26,311 bases of DNA from an archaeon (GCA_027021185.1 JALUUU010000225.1:1-26311); one strand, 5' to 3'. Counted from the first letter of the stretch, positions 18,864 to 26,311 are shown. Numbers and translations are program-made. Notes: a model not told the origin generated them from the letters alone.

Positions 18864-19175
18864 ATGGGAACGAAAAGAGTCGGCAGCGCGGGCAAGTTCG
18901 GGGTACGCTACGGTATGAGGCTCAGGCGAAAATGGCTTGAGGTGGACAAGAAACAGCGGACTCTTCATGAGTGTCCTGTTTGCAGAAGGAAAAGCGTGAA
19001 AAGGCTTTCAACTGGGATTTGGGGATGCAGAAAATGCGGAACAAAGTTTGCTGGAGGAGCGTATCTTCCCCACACCAACATAGCCAAAACCGTAGAGAGA
19101 GTTGTTAAGAGAGTTTCGGAGGAAGAAAATGTACAGATGCGGGAAGTGCCGGAAACAAGTGGACCTGAAGCCTGA
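18864..19175 (+). CDS. rpl37ae: Large ribosomal subunit protein eL43 (L37Ae)
   Basis: This 103-aa zinc-binding ribosomal protein starts GTKRVGSAGKFGVRYGMRL and has the four-cysteine finger ECPVCRRK ... WGCRKCGTKFAGGAY. The last 15 or so residues (VQMREVPETSGPEA) look like a non-conserved extension, because the rpoP start codon at 19129 lies within this gene in another frame. Most archaeal members are about 10 residues shorter. It is located between rrp42 and rpoP as in many archaea. Confidence 0.95.
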   Translation: MGTKRVGSAGKFGVRYGMRLRRKWLEVDKKQRTLHECPVCRRKSVKRLSTGIWGCRKCGTKFAGGAYLPHTNIAKTVERVVKRVSEEENVQMREVPETSGPEA

Positions 19176-19260
19176 GGACCCCACCAGGTGCCCCTTCTGC
19201 GGTTACAAGATTCTCTACAAAGAGAGGCCCAAAGTAGTTAAGAGGGTCAGATCAGAATGA
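19129..19260 (+). CDS. rpoP: RNA polymerase subunit P (Rpb12-like)
   Basis: This 43-aa zinc-ribbon subunit of the archaeal RNA polymerase begins MYRCGKCRKQV, continues to RCPFCGYKILYKERPK (Cys4, Cys7, Cys21 and Cys24), and ends in a basic VVKRVRSE tail. It is slightly shorter than the usual 45-50 aa. The gene starts inside rpl37ae, overlapping its last 47 nt in a different frame, and has its own ribosome binding site GGAGG (19118-19122) about 6 nt before the ATG. The stop overlaps the pcc1 start (ATGA). Confidence 0.95.
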   Translation: MYRCGKCRKQVDLKPEDPTRCPFCGYKILYKERPKVVKRVRSE

Positions 19261-19499
19261 TAACCGCGGAGGTGGAGATAACCATGGACTCTCCTGTAGA
19301 GAGCAGGGTTATCTATCACGCCCTTAAGCCTGAAATATCCACACCCATCCTCAGAGGGATAGCCATGAACTATCATGGAAGGGACCTGAGGTTCACCTTC
19401 CAGAGCCCGGATACCGCATCCATGAGAGCTTCCATAAACTCTGTTCTAAGGTGGGTACGAACCTCTATGTCGATTTGTAAGCTAGTTAGGAGGGATTAA
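19257..19499 (+). CDS. pcc1: KEOPS complex subunit Pcc1
   Basis: This 80-aa protein has MITAEVEITMDSPVESRVIYH at the N-terminus and the LRFTFQSPDTASMRASINSV segment with a closing helix, matching archaeal Pcc1, the dimerising subunit of the KEOPS complex that makes t6A37 in ANN-decoding tRNAs. It overlaps rpoP by 4 nt. The small DUF3194 gene often seen between pcc1 and pfdB elsewhere is absent; pfdB starts 3 nt after the stop. Confidence 0.9.
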   Translation: MITAEVEITMDSPVESRVIYHALKPEISTPILRGIAMNYHGRDLRFTFQSPDTASMRASINSVLRWVRTSMSICKLVRRD

Positions 19500-19502
19500 A
19501 AA

Positions 19503-19871
19503 GTGGAGCAGATACCCCCCAAGATCCAGAATCAACTCCTTCAGTTTCAACAGATCCAGCAACAGGCCCAGGCCATAGCCAGCCAGAGGTTTCAGCTGGA
19601 GCTACAGCTAAAAGAAGTTGAGCGATCCCTTGGCGAGGTGAATAAACTCGACGACGACGCGGAGATTTATAAGAGCGTTGGAGCTATTCTCCTCAGAAGC
19701 ACCACGCCGGCGGTAAAGGAAGAGTTAACAGAAAAAAAAGAGACCCTGGAGCTGCGCATAAAGACCCTGAAAAAACAGGAAGATAAGGTTCAGCAGCGCC
19801 TCAGGGAGATGCAGCAGAAAATCAGGCAGGAACTTAAATCAGCTGGGCCCGGGATCGGCGGCGCCGGATAG
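19503..19871 (+). CDS. pfdB: Prefoldin subunit beta
   Basis: This 122-aa coiled-coil chaperone subunit begins with GTG. Two long Gln/Glu-rich helices (about residues 5-45 and 80-115) flank the beta-hairpin linker that contains EIYKSVGAILLRSTTPAVKEEL, the prefoldin beta signature. Prefoldin (alpha2 beta4) delivers unfolded proteins to the thermosome. An AGGAGGGA site (19487-19494) overlapping the end of pcc1 supports the GTG start at 19503. The C-terminus ends in a short Gly-rich tail. Confidence 0.95.
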   Translation: MEQIPPKIQNQLLQFQQIQQQAQAIASQRFQLELQLKEVERSLGEVNKLDDDAEIYKSVGAILLRSTTPAVKEELTEKKETLELRIKTLKKQEDKVQQRLREMQQKIRQELKSAGPGIGGAG

Positions 19872-19873
19872 GT

Positions 19874-20854
19874 ATGGAGATACTCAAGAACCAAAAGGGC
19901 AGCGCACTGATACTCTGCCATCAAATCGCTGATCCGGACTGTATCTGCAGTGCCCTCGCGCTGAAAGAAGGCCTGCGCCAGATAAATCCTGACCTAAGGA
20001 TAAATCTCGGGACTGCGGAAAGCCTTTCCTCCGCATCCCGCAGGATTCTCAGGAGATACGAGGGGTCAGCCGAGGTAAATCCGTCCCTTGAAAGCGATTT
20101 ATTGATAATTCTTGACACATCCTCTTTTGGTCTTCTCAGCCCACTAGATGAGGATATAAAGAAGTATAAGGGCAGGATCATTGTAATAGATCATCATGTC
20201 CCAAATCAACTCTTGGCCTATGCGGATGACGGCCTCGTCGATCCCGAGGCAACCTCAACATCTGAAATCGTGTACAAATTGCTACGCGACCTGGGCGTGA
20301 AAATAGAGGGACTTATCCCGAAATATATATTAGCGGGCATTCTATGCGATACAAGATGCCTTCGATTCGCCTCATCCGGTGCTGTTAAAATTGTATGCCA
20401 ACTTCTGGACAAGGAGGGCGTGGATTACGATGAGGCAGTGGCTCTAATTGTTGATTCAGAGGATCTAGGGGAGAGAATGGCCAGGTTAAAAGCTGCACAG
20501 AGAATGGTCATTCATCGGGCTGGAAAGTATATAATAACAACCTCCGAGGTAAGCTCTTTCGCTGCCGCATCTGCAAATGCTTTGATCGCCCTGGGAGCGG
20601 ACTGCTCCTTCGTTGCAGGAATTGAGAACGATGAGATAAGGATCTCGGCCAGAGCATCTAAGGAATTTATGACATCGACCAAGATCCACCTGGGCAGGGA
20701 TGTCATGGCCAAGATTGGGGATCTGCTGGATGGCAGCGGAGGCGGACTCAGAGGAGCTGCTGGGGCCCGAGGTAAAAAAGGAGATTTGAGCTCAGCCCTT
20801 CAAAAGTGCGTTTCTATTGTTAAGGATTTGTTAAAAAAGACTGATAGGCCATGA
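19874..20854 (+). CDS. DHH/DHHA1-family phosphoesterase, possible exonuclease or oligonucleotidase
   Basis: This 326-aa protein has a DHH domain (about residues 8-170) with metal-binding His16, Asp20 and Asp22 in the HQIADPDCICSA motif, Asp81, the IDHHVPN motif (Asp106, His107, His108) and a further CDT Asp160. The C-terminal DHHA1 domain ends in DGSGGGLRGAAGA (about residues 286-298). The His that normally follows the paired Gly of this GGH..AAG motif is Leu here, which may weaken substrate binding. Family relatives degrade nanoRNA or cyclic dinucleotides, or act as RecJ-like nucleases; I cannot decide among these. It lies 2 nt after pfdB and overlaps taw1 by 4 nt, so it is part of the cluster. 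Confidence 0.85.
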   Translation: MEILKNQKGSALILCHQIADPDCICSALALKEGLRQINPDLRINLGTAESLSSASRRILRRYEGSAEVNPSLESDLLIILDTSSFGLLSPLDEDIKKYKGRIIVIDHHVPNQLLAYADDGLVDPEATSTSEIVYKLLRDLGVKIEGLIPKYILAGILCDTRCLRFASSGAVKIVCQLLDKEGVDYDEAVALIVDSEDLGERMARLKAAQRMVIHRAGKYIITTSEVSSFAAASANALIALGADCSFVAGIENDEIRISARASKEFMTSTKIHLGRDVMAKIGDLLDGSGGGLRGAAGARGKKGDLSSALQKCVSIVKDLLKKTDRP

Positions 20855-21774
20855 CTGAGAGGCGCGGTAATTTTAGAAGCATCCTTGAGAAGCAGGGATA
20901 TGGGATAATCGGCGGACACAGCGCCGTGAAGGTGTGCCACTGGACGAAAGAGAAGCTTGTCAACGGAAGGGCATGCTATAAATCCAAGTTCTATGGGATA
21001 GCATCTCACAGATGCCTCCAGATGACGCCCAGCGTTGTCTGGTGCGAGCATCGATGCCTGTTTTGTTGGCGTCCCATGGAGCATATGCATGGGCCCAAAA
21101 TGGACCTGGAGGAATACGATGAGCCCTCGTTTATAGTCGAAGAGAGTATCAATCAGCAGAGAAGGCTGCTCTCAGGCTATTGGGGGGATAAACGTGTGGA
21201 TTCCCGGAGGATAGGGGAGGCCTTCGAGCCGCGCCATGCGGCCATCTCTCTGTCAGGGGAGCCCACTGCGTATCCCTACATCGACGAGCTTATAAAAGAA
21301 TATCACAGACGTGGCTTCACCACTTTTTTGGTTACAAATGGTCAGAACCCAGACGCCCTGGAGAAATGCGATCCCACTCAGCTCTATATCTCTTTGATTG
21401 CCCACGACAAAGAGTCCTACAAGAAAATAAATGTGCCCCTTTATAGAGACGGATGGGACAGGCTAAACCAGTGCCTGGAAATTATGTCGGAAAAGAAATG
21501 TCGGAAAGTTCTCAGAATCACCCTAGTGAGGGGGTACAACCTCGAGGAACCTGAGAAGTTCGGGAAACTAATCTTAAAGGCAGACCCTGACTATGTTGAA
21601 CCCAAGGGTTATGTCCATGTGGGCTATTCAAGAAAAAGGCTTAAAAGAGAGCATATGCCCACATACGATGAGGTAATGAGGTTCGGGAAGAGGATTGGAG
21701 AGGCGATAGGCTACTCCGTGGCTGATTCCTCACGGGCAAGCAAGGTCGTGCTTCTCTCCAGGGGGATCCGCTGA
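20851..21774 (+). CDS. taw1: tRNA 4-demethylwyosine synthase (radical SAM)
   Basis: This 307-aa TYW1-family enzyme condenses N1-methylguanosine-37 of tRNA-Phe with pyruvate to give the tricyclic wyosine base. The radical-SAM motif is Cys65, Cys69 and Cys72 (CEHRCLFCW). Three further cysteines at 29, 42 and 55 match the ligands of the second 4Fe-4S cluster, each offset by three from the M. jannaschii enzyme. LSGEPTAYPYIDELI, TNGQNP and EPKGYVHVGYSRKRL are also family features. The ATG overlaps the DHH stop (ATGA). It is the last gene of the tightly packed cluster; a TATA box follows. Confidence 0.96.
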   Translation: MTERRGNFRSILEKQGYGIIGGHSAVKVCHWTKEKLVNGRACYKSKFYGIASHRCLQMTPSVVWCEHRCLFCWRPMEHMHGPKMDLEEYDEPSFIVEESINQQRRLLSGYWGDKRVDSRRIGEAFEPRHAAISLSGEPTAYPYIDELIKEYHRRGFTTFLVTNGQNPDALEKCDPTQLYISLIAHDKESYKKINVPLYRDGWDRLNQCLEIMSEKKCRKVLRITLVRGYNLEEPEKFGKLILKADPDYVEPKGYVHVGYSRKRLKREHMPTYDEVMRFGKRIGEAIGYSVADSSRASKVVLLSRGIR

Positions 21775-21775
21775 A

Positions 21776-21789
21776 AAATTTTATAAAAC
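21776..21789 (+). promoter_or_regulatory. TATA box for the membrane-protein operon
   Basis: AAATTTTATAAAAC lies just past the taw1 stop, centred about 38 nt before the GTG start of the next gene, giving a start near 21809 and a leader of about 12 nt. It separates the last four genes from the superoperon. Confidence 0.6.
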
Positions 21790-21820
21790 GATAGAGCCAT
21801 GTAGATAAGGGCGTAGAGTC

Positions 21821-24154
21821 GTGGCAGACAAGGCCTTTATCAAATTTACATTTGGGATTTTCTTAATCTCCTTAGCCAGCCTCACCTTCGAGGTTGCCCT
21901 GAGCTATGAGTATGCATTCATGTTCTGGTTTGCCGTTTCCTTTATCGTTATAACCATAGCCATGTTCGGTCTAGGGATAGGTAGCGTATTGGGGTACTTT
22001 CACTTTAAGAGGAAACCAGAGAGATACCATGAAAGCCTGTACTCCTCTTCCATCGCCCTGGGATTGGCCATGACCATGGCCCTGGCTGTGACCGCTTTCC
22101 TCAGCAGAAGCGGACCAATCTCGGGGGCCACTGGTATAGGGTTTGATCCCAAGTATGGTCTCGGGGTCCTCGCTATTCTGGCAGCGGCCGTTGTGCCATT
22201 TGTGTTCTCAGGTTTTATTTTGAGCATGGGGCTGAGCTATCCCACAGAAAACAGGAGAAGAATATCATATATTTACTTCGCTGACCTCATAGGCGCCGGC
22301 ATAGGGAGCTTCCTCATAACTGCTTTTCTACCCTTCACGGGGGTGGAGAAGGTGATCCTCCTTTGCAGCCTGCTGTCCCTCCTGGCAGCGCCTATGTTCC
22401 TTAAAGCATCAATGATTAAACCAGGATTCGTATTGTCTATTATTTTCATCTCACTGTTAATCGTCCTCCCCGCAGGGAATCAACTGATGCCCGAGCCCAG
22501 TGGAGACAAATTTCTGAGCAAGCTCAAAGAGAAGGGAGTGGAGGTTCTGCACACCGAGTGGACTGCTGTTTCTAGAGTGGATGTGGTTAGATACAGGGAA
22601 GGAGAGCTCATCAGGTTCATAGAAAACGCGGAGTATCCTATCACCGTTTCCCACGGCAACCCTGAATCCCCCGGGGTTATACAGGACCCCAGGTATCTGA
22701 TGTTTTTCTTCAAACCGTCAAGCATGCTCGCCATAGGGTCCGGGGGAGGCGTAGAGGTGACCATGGCATTACGGGCAGGGGTGGAGAAGATCGTTGGAGC
22801 AGAGATAAACCCCTTTGTCATAGAGTACATGACCAATGACTTGCACGAGTACTCCCGTGGGATATACACCCGGCCAGAGGTTGAGGTTTACATCGAAGAC
22901 GGCAGAACCCTTGTTCACAGAATAAAGGACTCCTTCGACCTCATAGAAAACGGCGTTTTGGGCAGCAGTGGATTGGTGGTGCCGTCCACCTCCGTCATGG
23001 CCTTTCAAGACGCCTATGTGTACACGATAGAGGCAAACATAGATTACTGGAACAGGATGTCTCCCGAGGGCGTCACAGTCACCATAATTTACGGACTCCT
23101 TGATGACTATAACTCCATAGACTCTTCTATGGGTGTGACCTACCTTCTCCTCAGGCAGTACTATACCGTCAGGGAAGCCCTCTCCAGGATAGGTGTTGAC
23201 CCTGAGAAACACATGATGATTTTCAGGTACGAGCAGGAGGCAGGAAATCTTCAGGCCTCCATGGCCCAGGCAGAGTACACCTTCATATTCAAAGAGTCTC
23301 TTACAGAGGAGAAATCAAAGACTTTTATCAGGGAAGCGGAGAAATATGGCCTAGAGGCATTGTATGCGCCCTACTATGAAGACAGCATTGATTTTGATTA
23401 TTATGCAAAATCTCTGCCCGCGGAAAGAGATGTTTCACCCGCCCTTGATGACAGGCCCTTCTTCTATTTCACTTATAAAGGCGCCCCCAAGGAGATGTAC
23501 CTCTTTTTCGCCTTTCTCCTCCTAGCCACGTACCTATTTATTATTCGCCCTATAGCGAAGAAGCAGAGACTAGACCTCACCAGAGGCTCTGCCTTACTCC
23601 TGGTCTACTTCACCTGCCTAGGCATAGGATACATCTTAGTTGAAATAACCCTGATTCAAAAGCTGGTCCTTTTCCTCGGACAGCCAAGATATGCCTTTCA
23701 AGTAGTGCTTTTTAGTATGCTCGTCTTCTCCGGATTGGGAAGTTTCTGGACAGGATATGCCATACGAAGAAACACGCATCAATGCCTTGGTAAGGTGCTT
23801 ATCTTAACAGTTCTCGGCATCGGAGCCGCGTTCTATCTTCTGCCAAAGCTGATATACGAAATGATGCATCTCGAGATCTGGGTCAAGGTCCTGTTGAGCA
23901 TCCTTTTTCTGGCTCCTCTAGCTTTCGTGATGGGGATGCCCTTTCCCCTTGGTCTCAGACTTGTGAGCGCCATGAGAAAGGAGTACGTCATATGGATGTT
24001 CGGTTTAAACGCCAGCGGGTCAGTGCTGGGCTCGGTTATGGCGATGATGGTTGCTATGAGCATGGGATTTTCTTCTGTTCTGGCTTTAGGGGCCGGGGTC
24101 TATCTCATTGGCCTGACATCCATGTTCTTGTTGGGCAGGAGGGGTAGGATATGA
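21821..24154 (+). CDS. Polytopic membrane protein with an internal spermidine-synthase-like (SAM-fold) domain
   Basis: This is a 777-aa protein. About seven hydrophobic segments occupy residues 10-217. A soluble region (about 225-555) contains a Rossmann SAM-type fold with AIGSGGGVE (Gly306-310), an acidic AEIN (Glu328) and EDGR (Asp360). About six or seven more hydrophobic segments lie between 558 and 772. The conserved DDRPFFYF just before the second bundle is typical of fused MFS/spermidine-synthase proteins. The position of the catalytic Asp in true aminopropyltransferases (YDVIxxD) is FDLIENG here, ending in Gly378, so polyamine synthesis is unlikely. The substrate is unknown; a membrane-associated transfer reaction is inference. 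The start is a GTG with no strong ribosome binding site. It overlaps the next gene by 4 nt, suggesting a joint function. Confidence 0.8.
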   Translation: MADKAFIKFTFGIFLISLASLTFEVALSYEYAFMFWFAVSFIVITIAMFGLGIGSVLGYFHFKRKPERYHESLYSSSIALGLAMTMALAVTAFLSRSGPISGATGIGFDPKYGLGVLAILAAAVVPFVFSGFILSMGLSYPTENRRRISYIYFADLIGAGIGSFLITAFLPFTGVEKVILLCSLLSLLAAPMFLKASMIKPGFVLSIIFISLLIVLPAGNQLMPEPSGDKFLSKLKEKGVEVLHTEWTAVSRVDVVRYREGELIRFIENAEYPITVSHGNPESPGVIQDPRYLMFFFKPSSMLAIGSGGGVEVTMALRAGVEKIVGAEINPFVIEYMTNDLHEYSRGIYTRPEVEVYIEDGRTLVHRIKDSFDLIENGVLGSSGLVVPSTSVMAFQDAYVYTIEANIDYWNRMSPEGVTVTIIYGLLDDYNSIDSSMGVTYLLLRQYYTVREALSRIGVDPEKHMMIFRYEQEAGNLQASMAQAEYTFIFKESLTEEKSKTFIREAEKYGLEALYAPYYEDSIDFDYYAKSLPAERDVSPALDDRPFFYFTYKGAPKEMYLFFAFLLLATYLFIIRPIAKKQRLDLTRGSALLLVYFTCLGIGYILVEITLIQKLVLFLGQPRYAFQVVLFSMLVFSGLGSFWTGYAIRRNTHQCLGKVLILTVLGIGAAFYLLPKLIYEMMHLEIWVKVLLSILFLAPLAFVMGMPFPLGLRLVSAMRKEYVIWMFGLNASGSVLGSVMAMMVAMSMGFSSVLALGAGVYLIGLTSMFLLGRRGRI

Positions 24155-24930
24155 AGAAGATACTCATCCTAGCAACCTTCCTAGTTCTCTATCTCGGGGT
24201 TTATTATGCCGATCCTATTCTAAAAGAAACCTCCATCTTTGCCCATTCCAAAATAGCCGGTCTCCCAGTTTTAGAAACGAATGAAAAAGAACTTTGGATA
24301 GAGGTCCATGATGTGTCCCCTGGCTATAAGGAAAAACTGGATGAGGTTTTAGATATCCTGGAAGCTCATCCCAAGGCCTATTCCAAGGCAGTGCTGTTCG
24401 TGATTCCAAACCACGGGGGCAATACCCCCCTCCACACATACCCAGAATTTATTGAGAAGCTGAAAGCATTAAAGCAGAAGGGATACGTCATAGGCCTCCA
24501 TGGATACACCCACAAGCGTCCCATGACTCGACCTGAATTTGAAACCACCAAGGAGATGGCCGAGACCCTTCTCCAGAAGGGACAGGGAGAGTTCAATGCC
24601 TCGAACTTAGTGTTCCCCTCTTATTTTCTCCCCCCTGGTTGGCAGACATCTAGGGAGGTAGACAGGGTTCTCAGGGACCGGTTTGACTATATCTATTATT
24701 ACTACTTCATTGTCTCGCCTCAGGGGATTATCCCCAGCCAGTCCCTGGAATATGTTTGGCATGGATACAGCTATAAGGCCATTGAAAGAGCTCAGGATGA
24801 CTATACATCTCTCAAGGGCGTTGTCAGGCTAACTGTTCACCTTGGAGCTATAAACACCCCCGAAGGACTAGAGTTTCTCGACAGATATCTGGGCTGGGTG
24901 GAGGAAAAAAGTAATATATCCGGGGCTTAA
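24151..24930 (+). CDS. DUF2334 polysaccharide-deacetylase-like protein, membrane-anchored
   Basis: This is a 259-aa protein. Residues 1-20 form a hydrophobic N-terminal segment (KKILILATFLVLYLGVYY) that could be a signal anchor, placing the rest outside the cell. The catalytic-type fold shows HDVSPGY (about residues 53-59, acidic and His metal-site candidates), GLHGYTHKR (His pair) and FLPPGWQTS, the usual order of DUF2334 members of the deacetylase NodB superfamily. Removal of N-acetyl groups from a surface glycan is the family expectation; the substrate is unknown. The ATG overlaps the stop of the membrane SAM-fold gene, indicating one operon and possibly one pathway at the cell surface. 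Confidence 0.85.
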   Translation: MKKILILATFLVLYLGVYYADPILKETSIFAHSKIAGLPVLETNEKELWIEVHDVSPGYKEKLDEVLDILEAHPKAYSKAVLFVIPNHGGNTPLHTYPEFIEKLKALKQKGYVIGLHGYTHKRPMTRPEFETTKEMAETLLQKGQGEFNASNLVFPSYFLPPGWQTSREVDRVLRDRFDYIYYYYFIVSPQGIIPSQSLEYVWHGYSYKAIERAQDDYTSLKGVVRLTVHLGAINTPEGLEFLDRYLGWVEEKSNISGA

Positions 24931-24939
24931 ACAGGATGC

Positions 24940-25560
24940 ATGGATTTAAGCAGTATACTGGGCAAGATAAAAGAAGAGCTCGACGAAAAAGACCGACGGA
25001 GAGAAGAGGTCTTCGCTATTGCCCGGGAAGTTAGGCGAGTATCCACGAAAGCTATACGGGAGATACACAAGGAGAACTTCGAAGCAGCAGAGAGGCTGTT
25101 GTTAAAAATCAAGGAGATGGTTAAGAGCCTCGGTCAACCTGATAGATCATTCACCTTTATCCAGGATGCTCTCCAGGAGTATGCCGAGGCCTCTCTTACC
25201 TATGCATTTATCAAGAAAACTGTTCCTCCCACCCCTGAGGAACTGGGAATCCCGTCTGAGGCTTATATCCTGGGGCTGGCGGATACCATAGGAGAGATCA
25301 GGCGGCATATTCTTGACGACATGCGCAAGGATCGCTACGAGAATCTGGAGGAGTATCTCGACATATTGGACGAGCTCTACCATGGAATAATGGCCTTTGA
25401 CTATCCAAGCGCCATTTTACCCATAAGGCGCAAGCAAGACATCGCCAGGCTACTCCTCGACAAAACCAGGGGGGAGGTTACTCTGGCATTAAAGCTCGTT
25501 AAACTAGAAAAAAAGCTGGAGGAAGCAGATGGTGAAGTGGAACAGCAAAGAAGTGGCTGA
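24940..25560 (+). CDS. Translin/TRAX family protein
   Basis: This 206-aa all-helical protein shows the TRAX-type segment YILGLADTIGEIRRHILDD (about residues 109-127) with its acidic Glu, and DILDELYHGIMAFDYPSAI (about 141-159) with a second acidic pair, the places where TRAX-type enzymes hold catalytic acids. Archaeal members such as the Archaeoglobus protein assemble as C3PO-like RNases. An RNase on small RNA or tRNA fragments is therefore a reasonable inference. It starts 9 nt after the DUF2334 gene and overlaps the sepS start by 32 nt. Confidence 0.87.
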   Translation: MDLSSILGKIKEELDEKDRRREEVFAIAREVRRVSTKAIREIHKENFEAAERLLLKIKEMVKSLGQPDRSFTFIQDALQEYAEASLTYAFIKKTVPPTPEELGIPSEAYILGLADTIGEIRRHILDDMRKDRYENLEEYLDILDELYHGIMAFDYPSAILPIRRKQDIARLLLDKTRGEVTLALKLVKLEKKLEEADGEVEQQRSG

Positions 25561-26311
25561 GAAAGCGAGCAGGGACTTCGAGGCCGCGTGGATCGATACA
25601 GCTGAGCTCCTGCCCAAGAGCAGAAAAAGACCCCTCGCGCCAGTAAAAGGAAAACCGCATGTCCTTTTCGAGACCCTCCAGCAGTTAAGACAGGCATATC
25701 TCCACATAGGCTTCGAAGAGGTTGTTAATCCCGTGTTCATTGAAGACAAGGAGGTTAGGAGACAGTTCGGGCCAGAGGGATACGCAATCCTCGATAGATG
25801 CTATTACCTCGCTGGACTGCCGAGGCCTGACGTGGGGCTCAGTGAGGAGAAAGTAAACCAGATGAAAAAGCTGGGTGTAAAACTTAAAGACGCCGAAGAC
25901 CTTCAAGATGTGCTTCACCGCTATAAGAAAGGAGAATTCGGGGGAGACGACCTGATATATAAACTCGCAGAGGTCTTAGATGTCGACGACTCAACGGCGG
26001 TCCGGGTCCTAGACAAGGTTTTCCCAGAGTTCAAGGCCCTGATCCCTGAGCCCGGCAGCCTCACTCTGAGGTCTCATATGACCAGCGCGTGGTTTCTCAC
26101 CCTAGAGAAACTTGTACCACGGAAGCCTCTCCCCATAAGGCTGTTCTCCATAGACAGGTGTTTCCGCAGAGAGCAGCAGGAGGACCAGTTTCACCTTAGG
26201 AGTCATCACTCAGCAAGCTGTGTCATAGTAGACGAGGAGGCCTGTGTGGAAGATGGAAAGGAAATCTCTAGGCTACTCCTGAGGAGATTTGGTTTCCAGG
26301 ATTTTAAGTTT
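25529..26311 (+). CDS. sepS: O-phosphoseryl-tRNA(Cys) synthetase (SepRS), 3'-truncated by the window
   Basis: SepRS charges tRNA-Cys with O-phosphoserine, which SepCysS then converts to Cys-tRNA. The visible 261 codons show the class II synthetase core: LRSHMTSAWF, RLFSIDRCFRREQQEDQFH and SASCVIVDEEA, in the family order, with the N-terminal KASRDFEAAWIDTAEL. The ATG at 25529 has GGAGG (25518-25522) about 6 nt upstream and overlaps the translin gene by 32 nt in another frame. The frame is open to the right edge; full-length members have about 530-540 residues. Its presence narrows the organism to the archaeal lineages that use tRNA-dependent cysteine synthesis. Confidence 0.94.
   Translation, partial: MVKWNSKEVAEKASRDFEAAWIDTAELLPKSRKRPLAPVKGKPHVLFETLQQLRQAYLHIGFEEVVNPVFIEDKEVRRQFGPEGYAILDRCYYLAGLPRPDVGLSEEKVNQMKKLGVKLKDAEDLQDVLHRYKKGEFGGDDLIYKLAEVLDVDDSTAVRVLDKVFPEFKALIPEPGSLTLRSHMTSAWFLTLEKLVPRKPLPIRLFSIDRCFRREQQEDQFHLRSHHSASCVIVDEEACVEDGKEISRLLLRRFGFQDFKF

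Noticed and set aside
21821..24154. Annotation as spermidine synthase (speE).
   Set aside because: The catalytic Asp is Gly and the protein is mostly membrane-embedded; only the fold is shared.
25401..25918. Overlapping minus-strand reading frames of 77-98 codons across the translin and sepS genes.
   Set aside because: They are shadows of well-matched plus-strand genes, with no start context or family match.

Overview
The window is chromosomal DNA of a euryarchaeal-type archaeon. The evidence is archaeal 16S and 23S rRNA genes with tRNA-Ala in the spacer, bulge-helix-bulge rRNA processing stems, tRNAs without encoded CCA, TATA-box promoters, and archaeal-specific genes: exosome Rrp4/Rrp41/Rrp42, RNase P Rpp30/Pop5, proteasome alpha, SBDS, L15e, L37ae, RpoP, Pcc1, prefoldin beta, Taw1 and SepS. 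SepS (O-phosphoseryl-tRNA synthetase) points to the tRNA-dependent cysteine route of methanogens, Archaeoglobi and related lineages. From memory, the 16S has a Thermococci/Hadarchaeota-like flavour, but I cannot place the genus without a tree.

Layout. (1) 1-3.8 kb: the end of nadC, a convergent ACT-domain protein, a divergent mtnA-type isomerase and a DEAD-box helicase. (2) 3.9-6.3 kb, minus strand: argB, a LOR/SDH-family (ornithine cyclodeaminase-like) gene, tRNA-Gly and tRNA-Glu. (3) 6.4-11.5 kb, minus strand: 16S - tRNA-Ala(UGC) - 23S with long processing stems, a leader of about 165 nt and a TATA promoter next to an inverted repeat; no 5S follows. (4) 11.7-13.6 kb: tRNA-His, a zinc-ribbon/Hsp20 fusion, and a convergent usp-hsp20 pair, forming a small stress island. 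(5) 13.6-20.9 kb, plus strand: the archaeal exosome superoperon, tightly packed with many ATGA/GTGA start-stop overlaps: rpl15e, rnp3, rnp2, psmA, sbds, rrp4, rrp41, rrp42, rpl37ae, rpoP, pcc1, pfdB, a DHH phosphoesterase and taw1. (6) 21.8-26.3 kb, plus strand: a new transcription unit with a 777-aa membrane protein carrying a degenerate spermidine-synthase-like domain, a DUF2334 deacetylase-like protein, a translin/TRAX homologue and sepS, which runs off the right edge.

Most of the window is conserved information-processing machinery. The least ordinary points are the zinc-ribbon/Hsp20 fusion, the membrane SAM-fold/DUF2334 pair, the overlap of translin with sepS, the inverted repeat abutting the rRNA promoter, the crossed complementarity at the 5' end of the pre-rRNA leader, and rpoP beginning inside rpl37ae. 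I did not find a defence system, CRISPR array, insertion sequence or integrated element.
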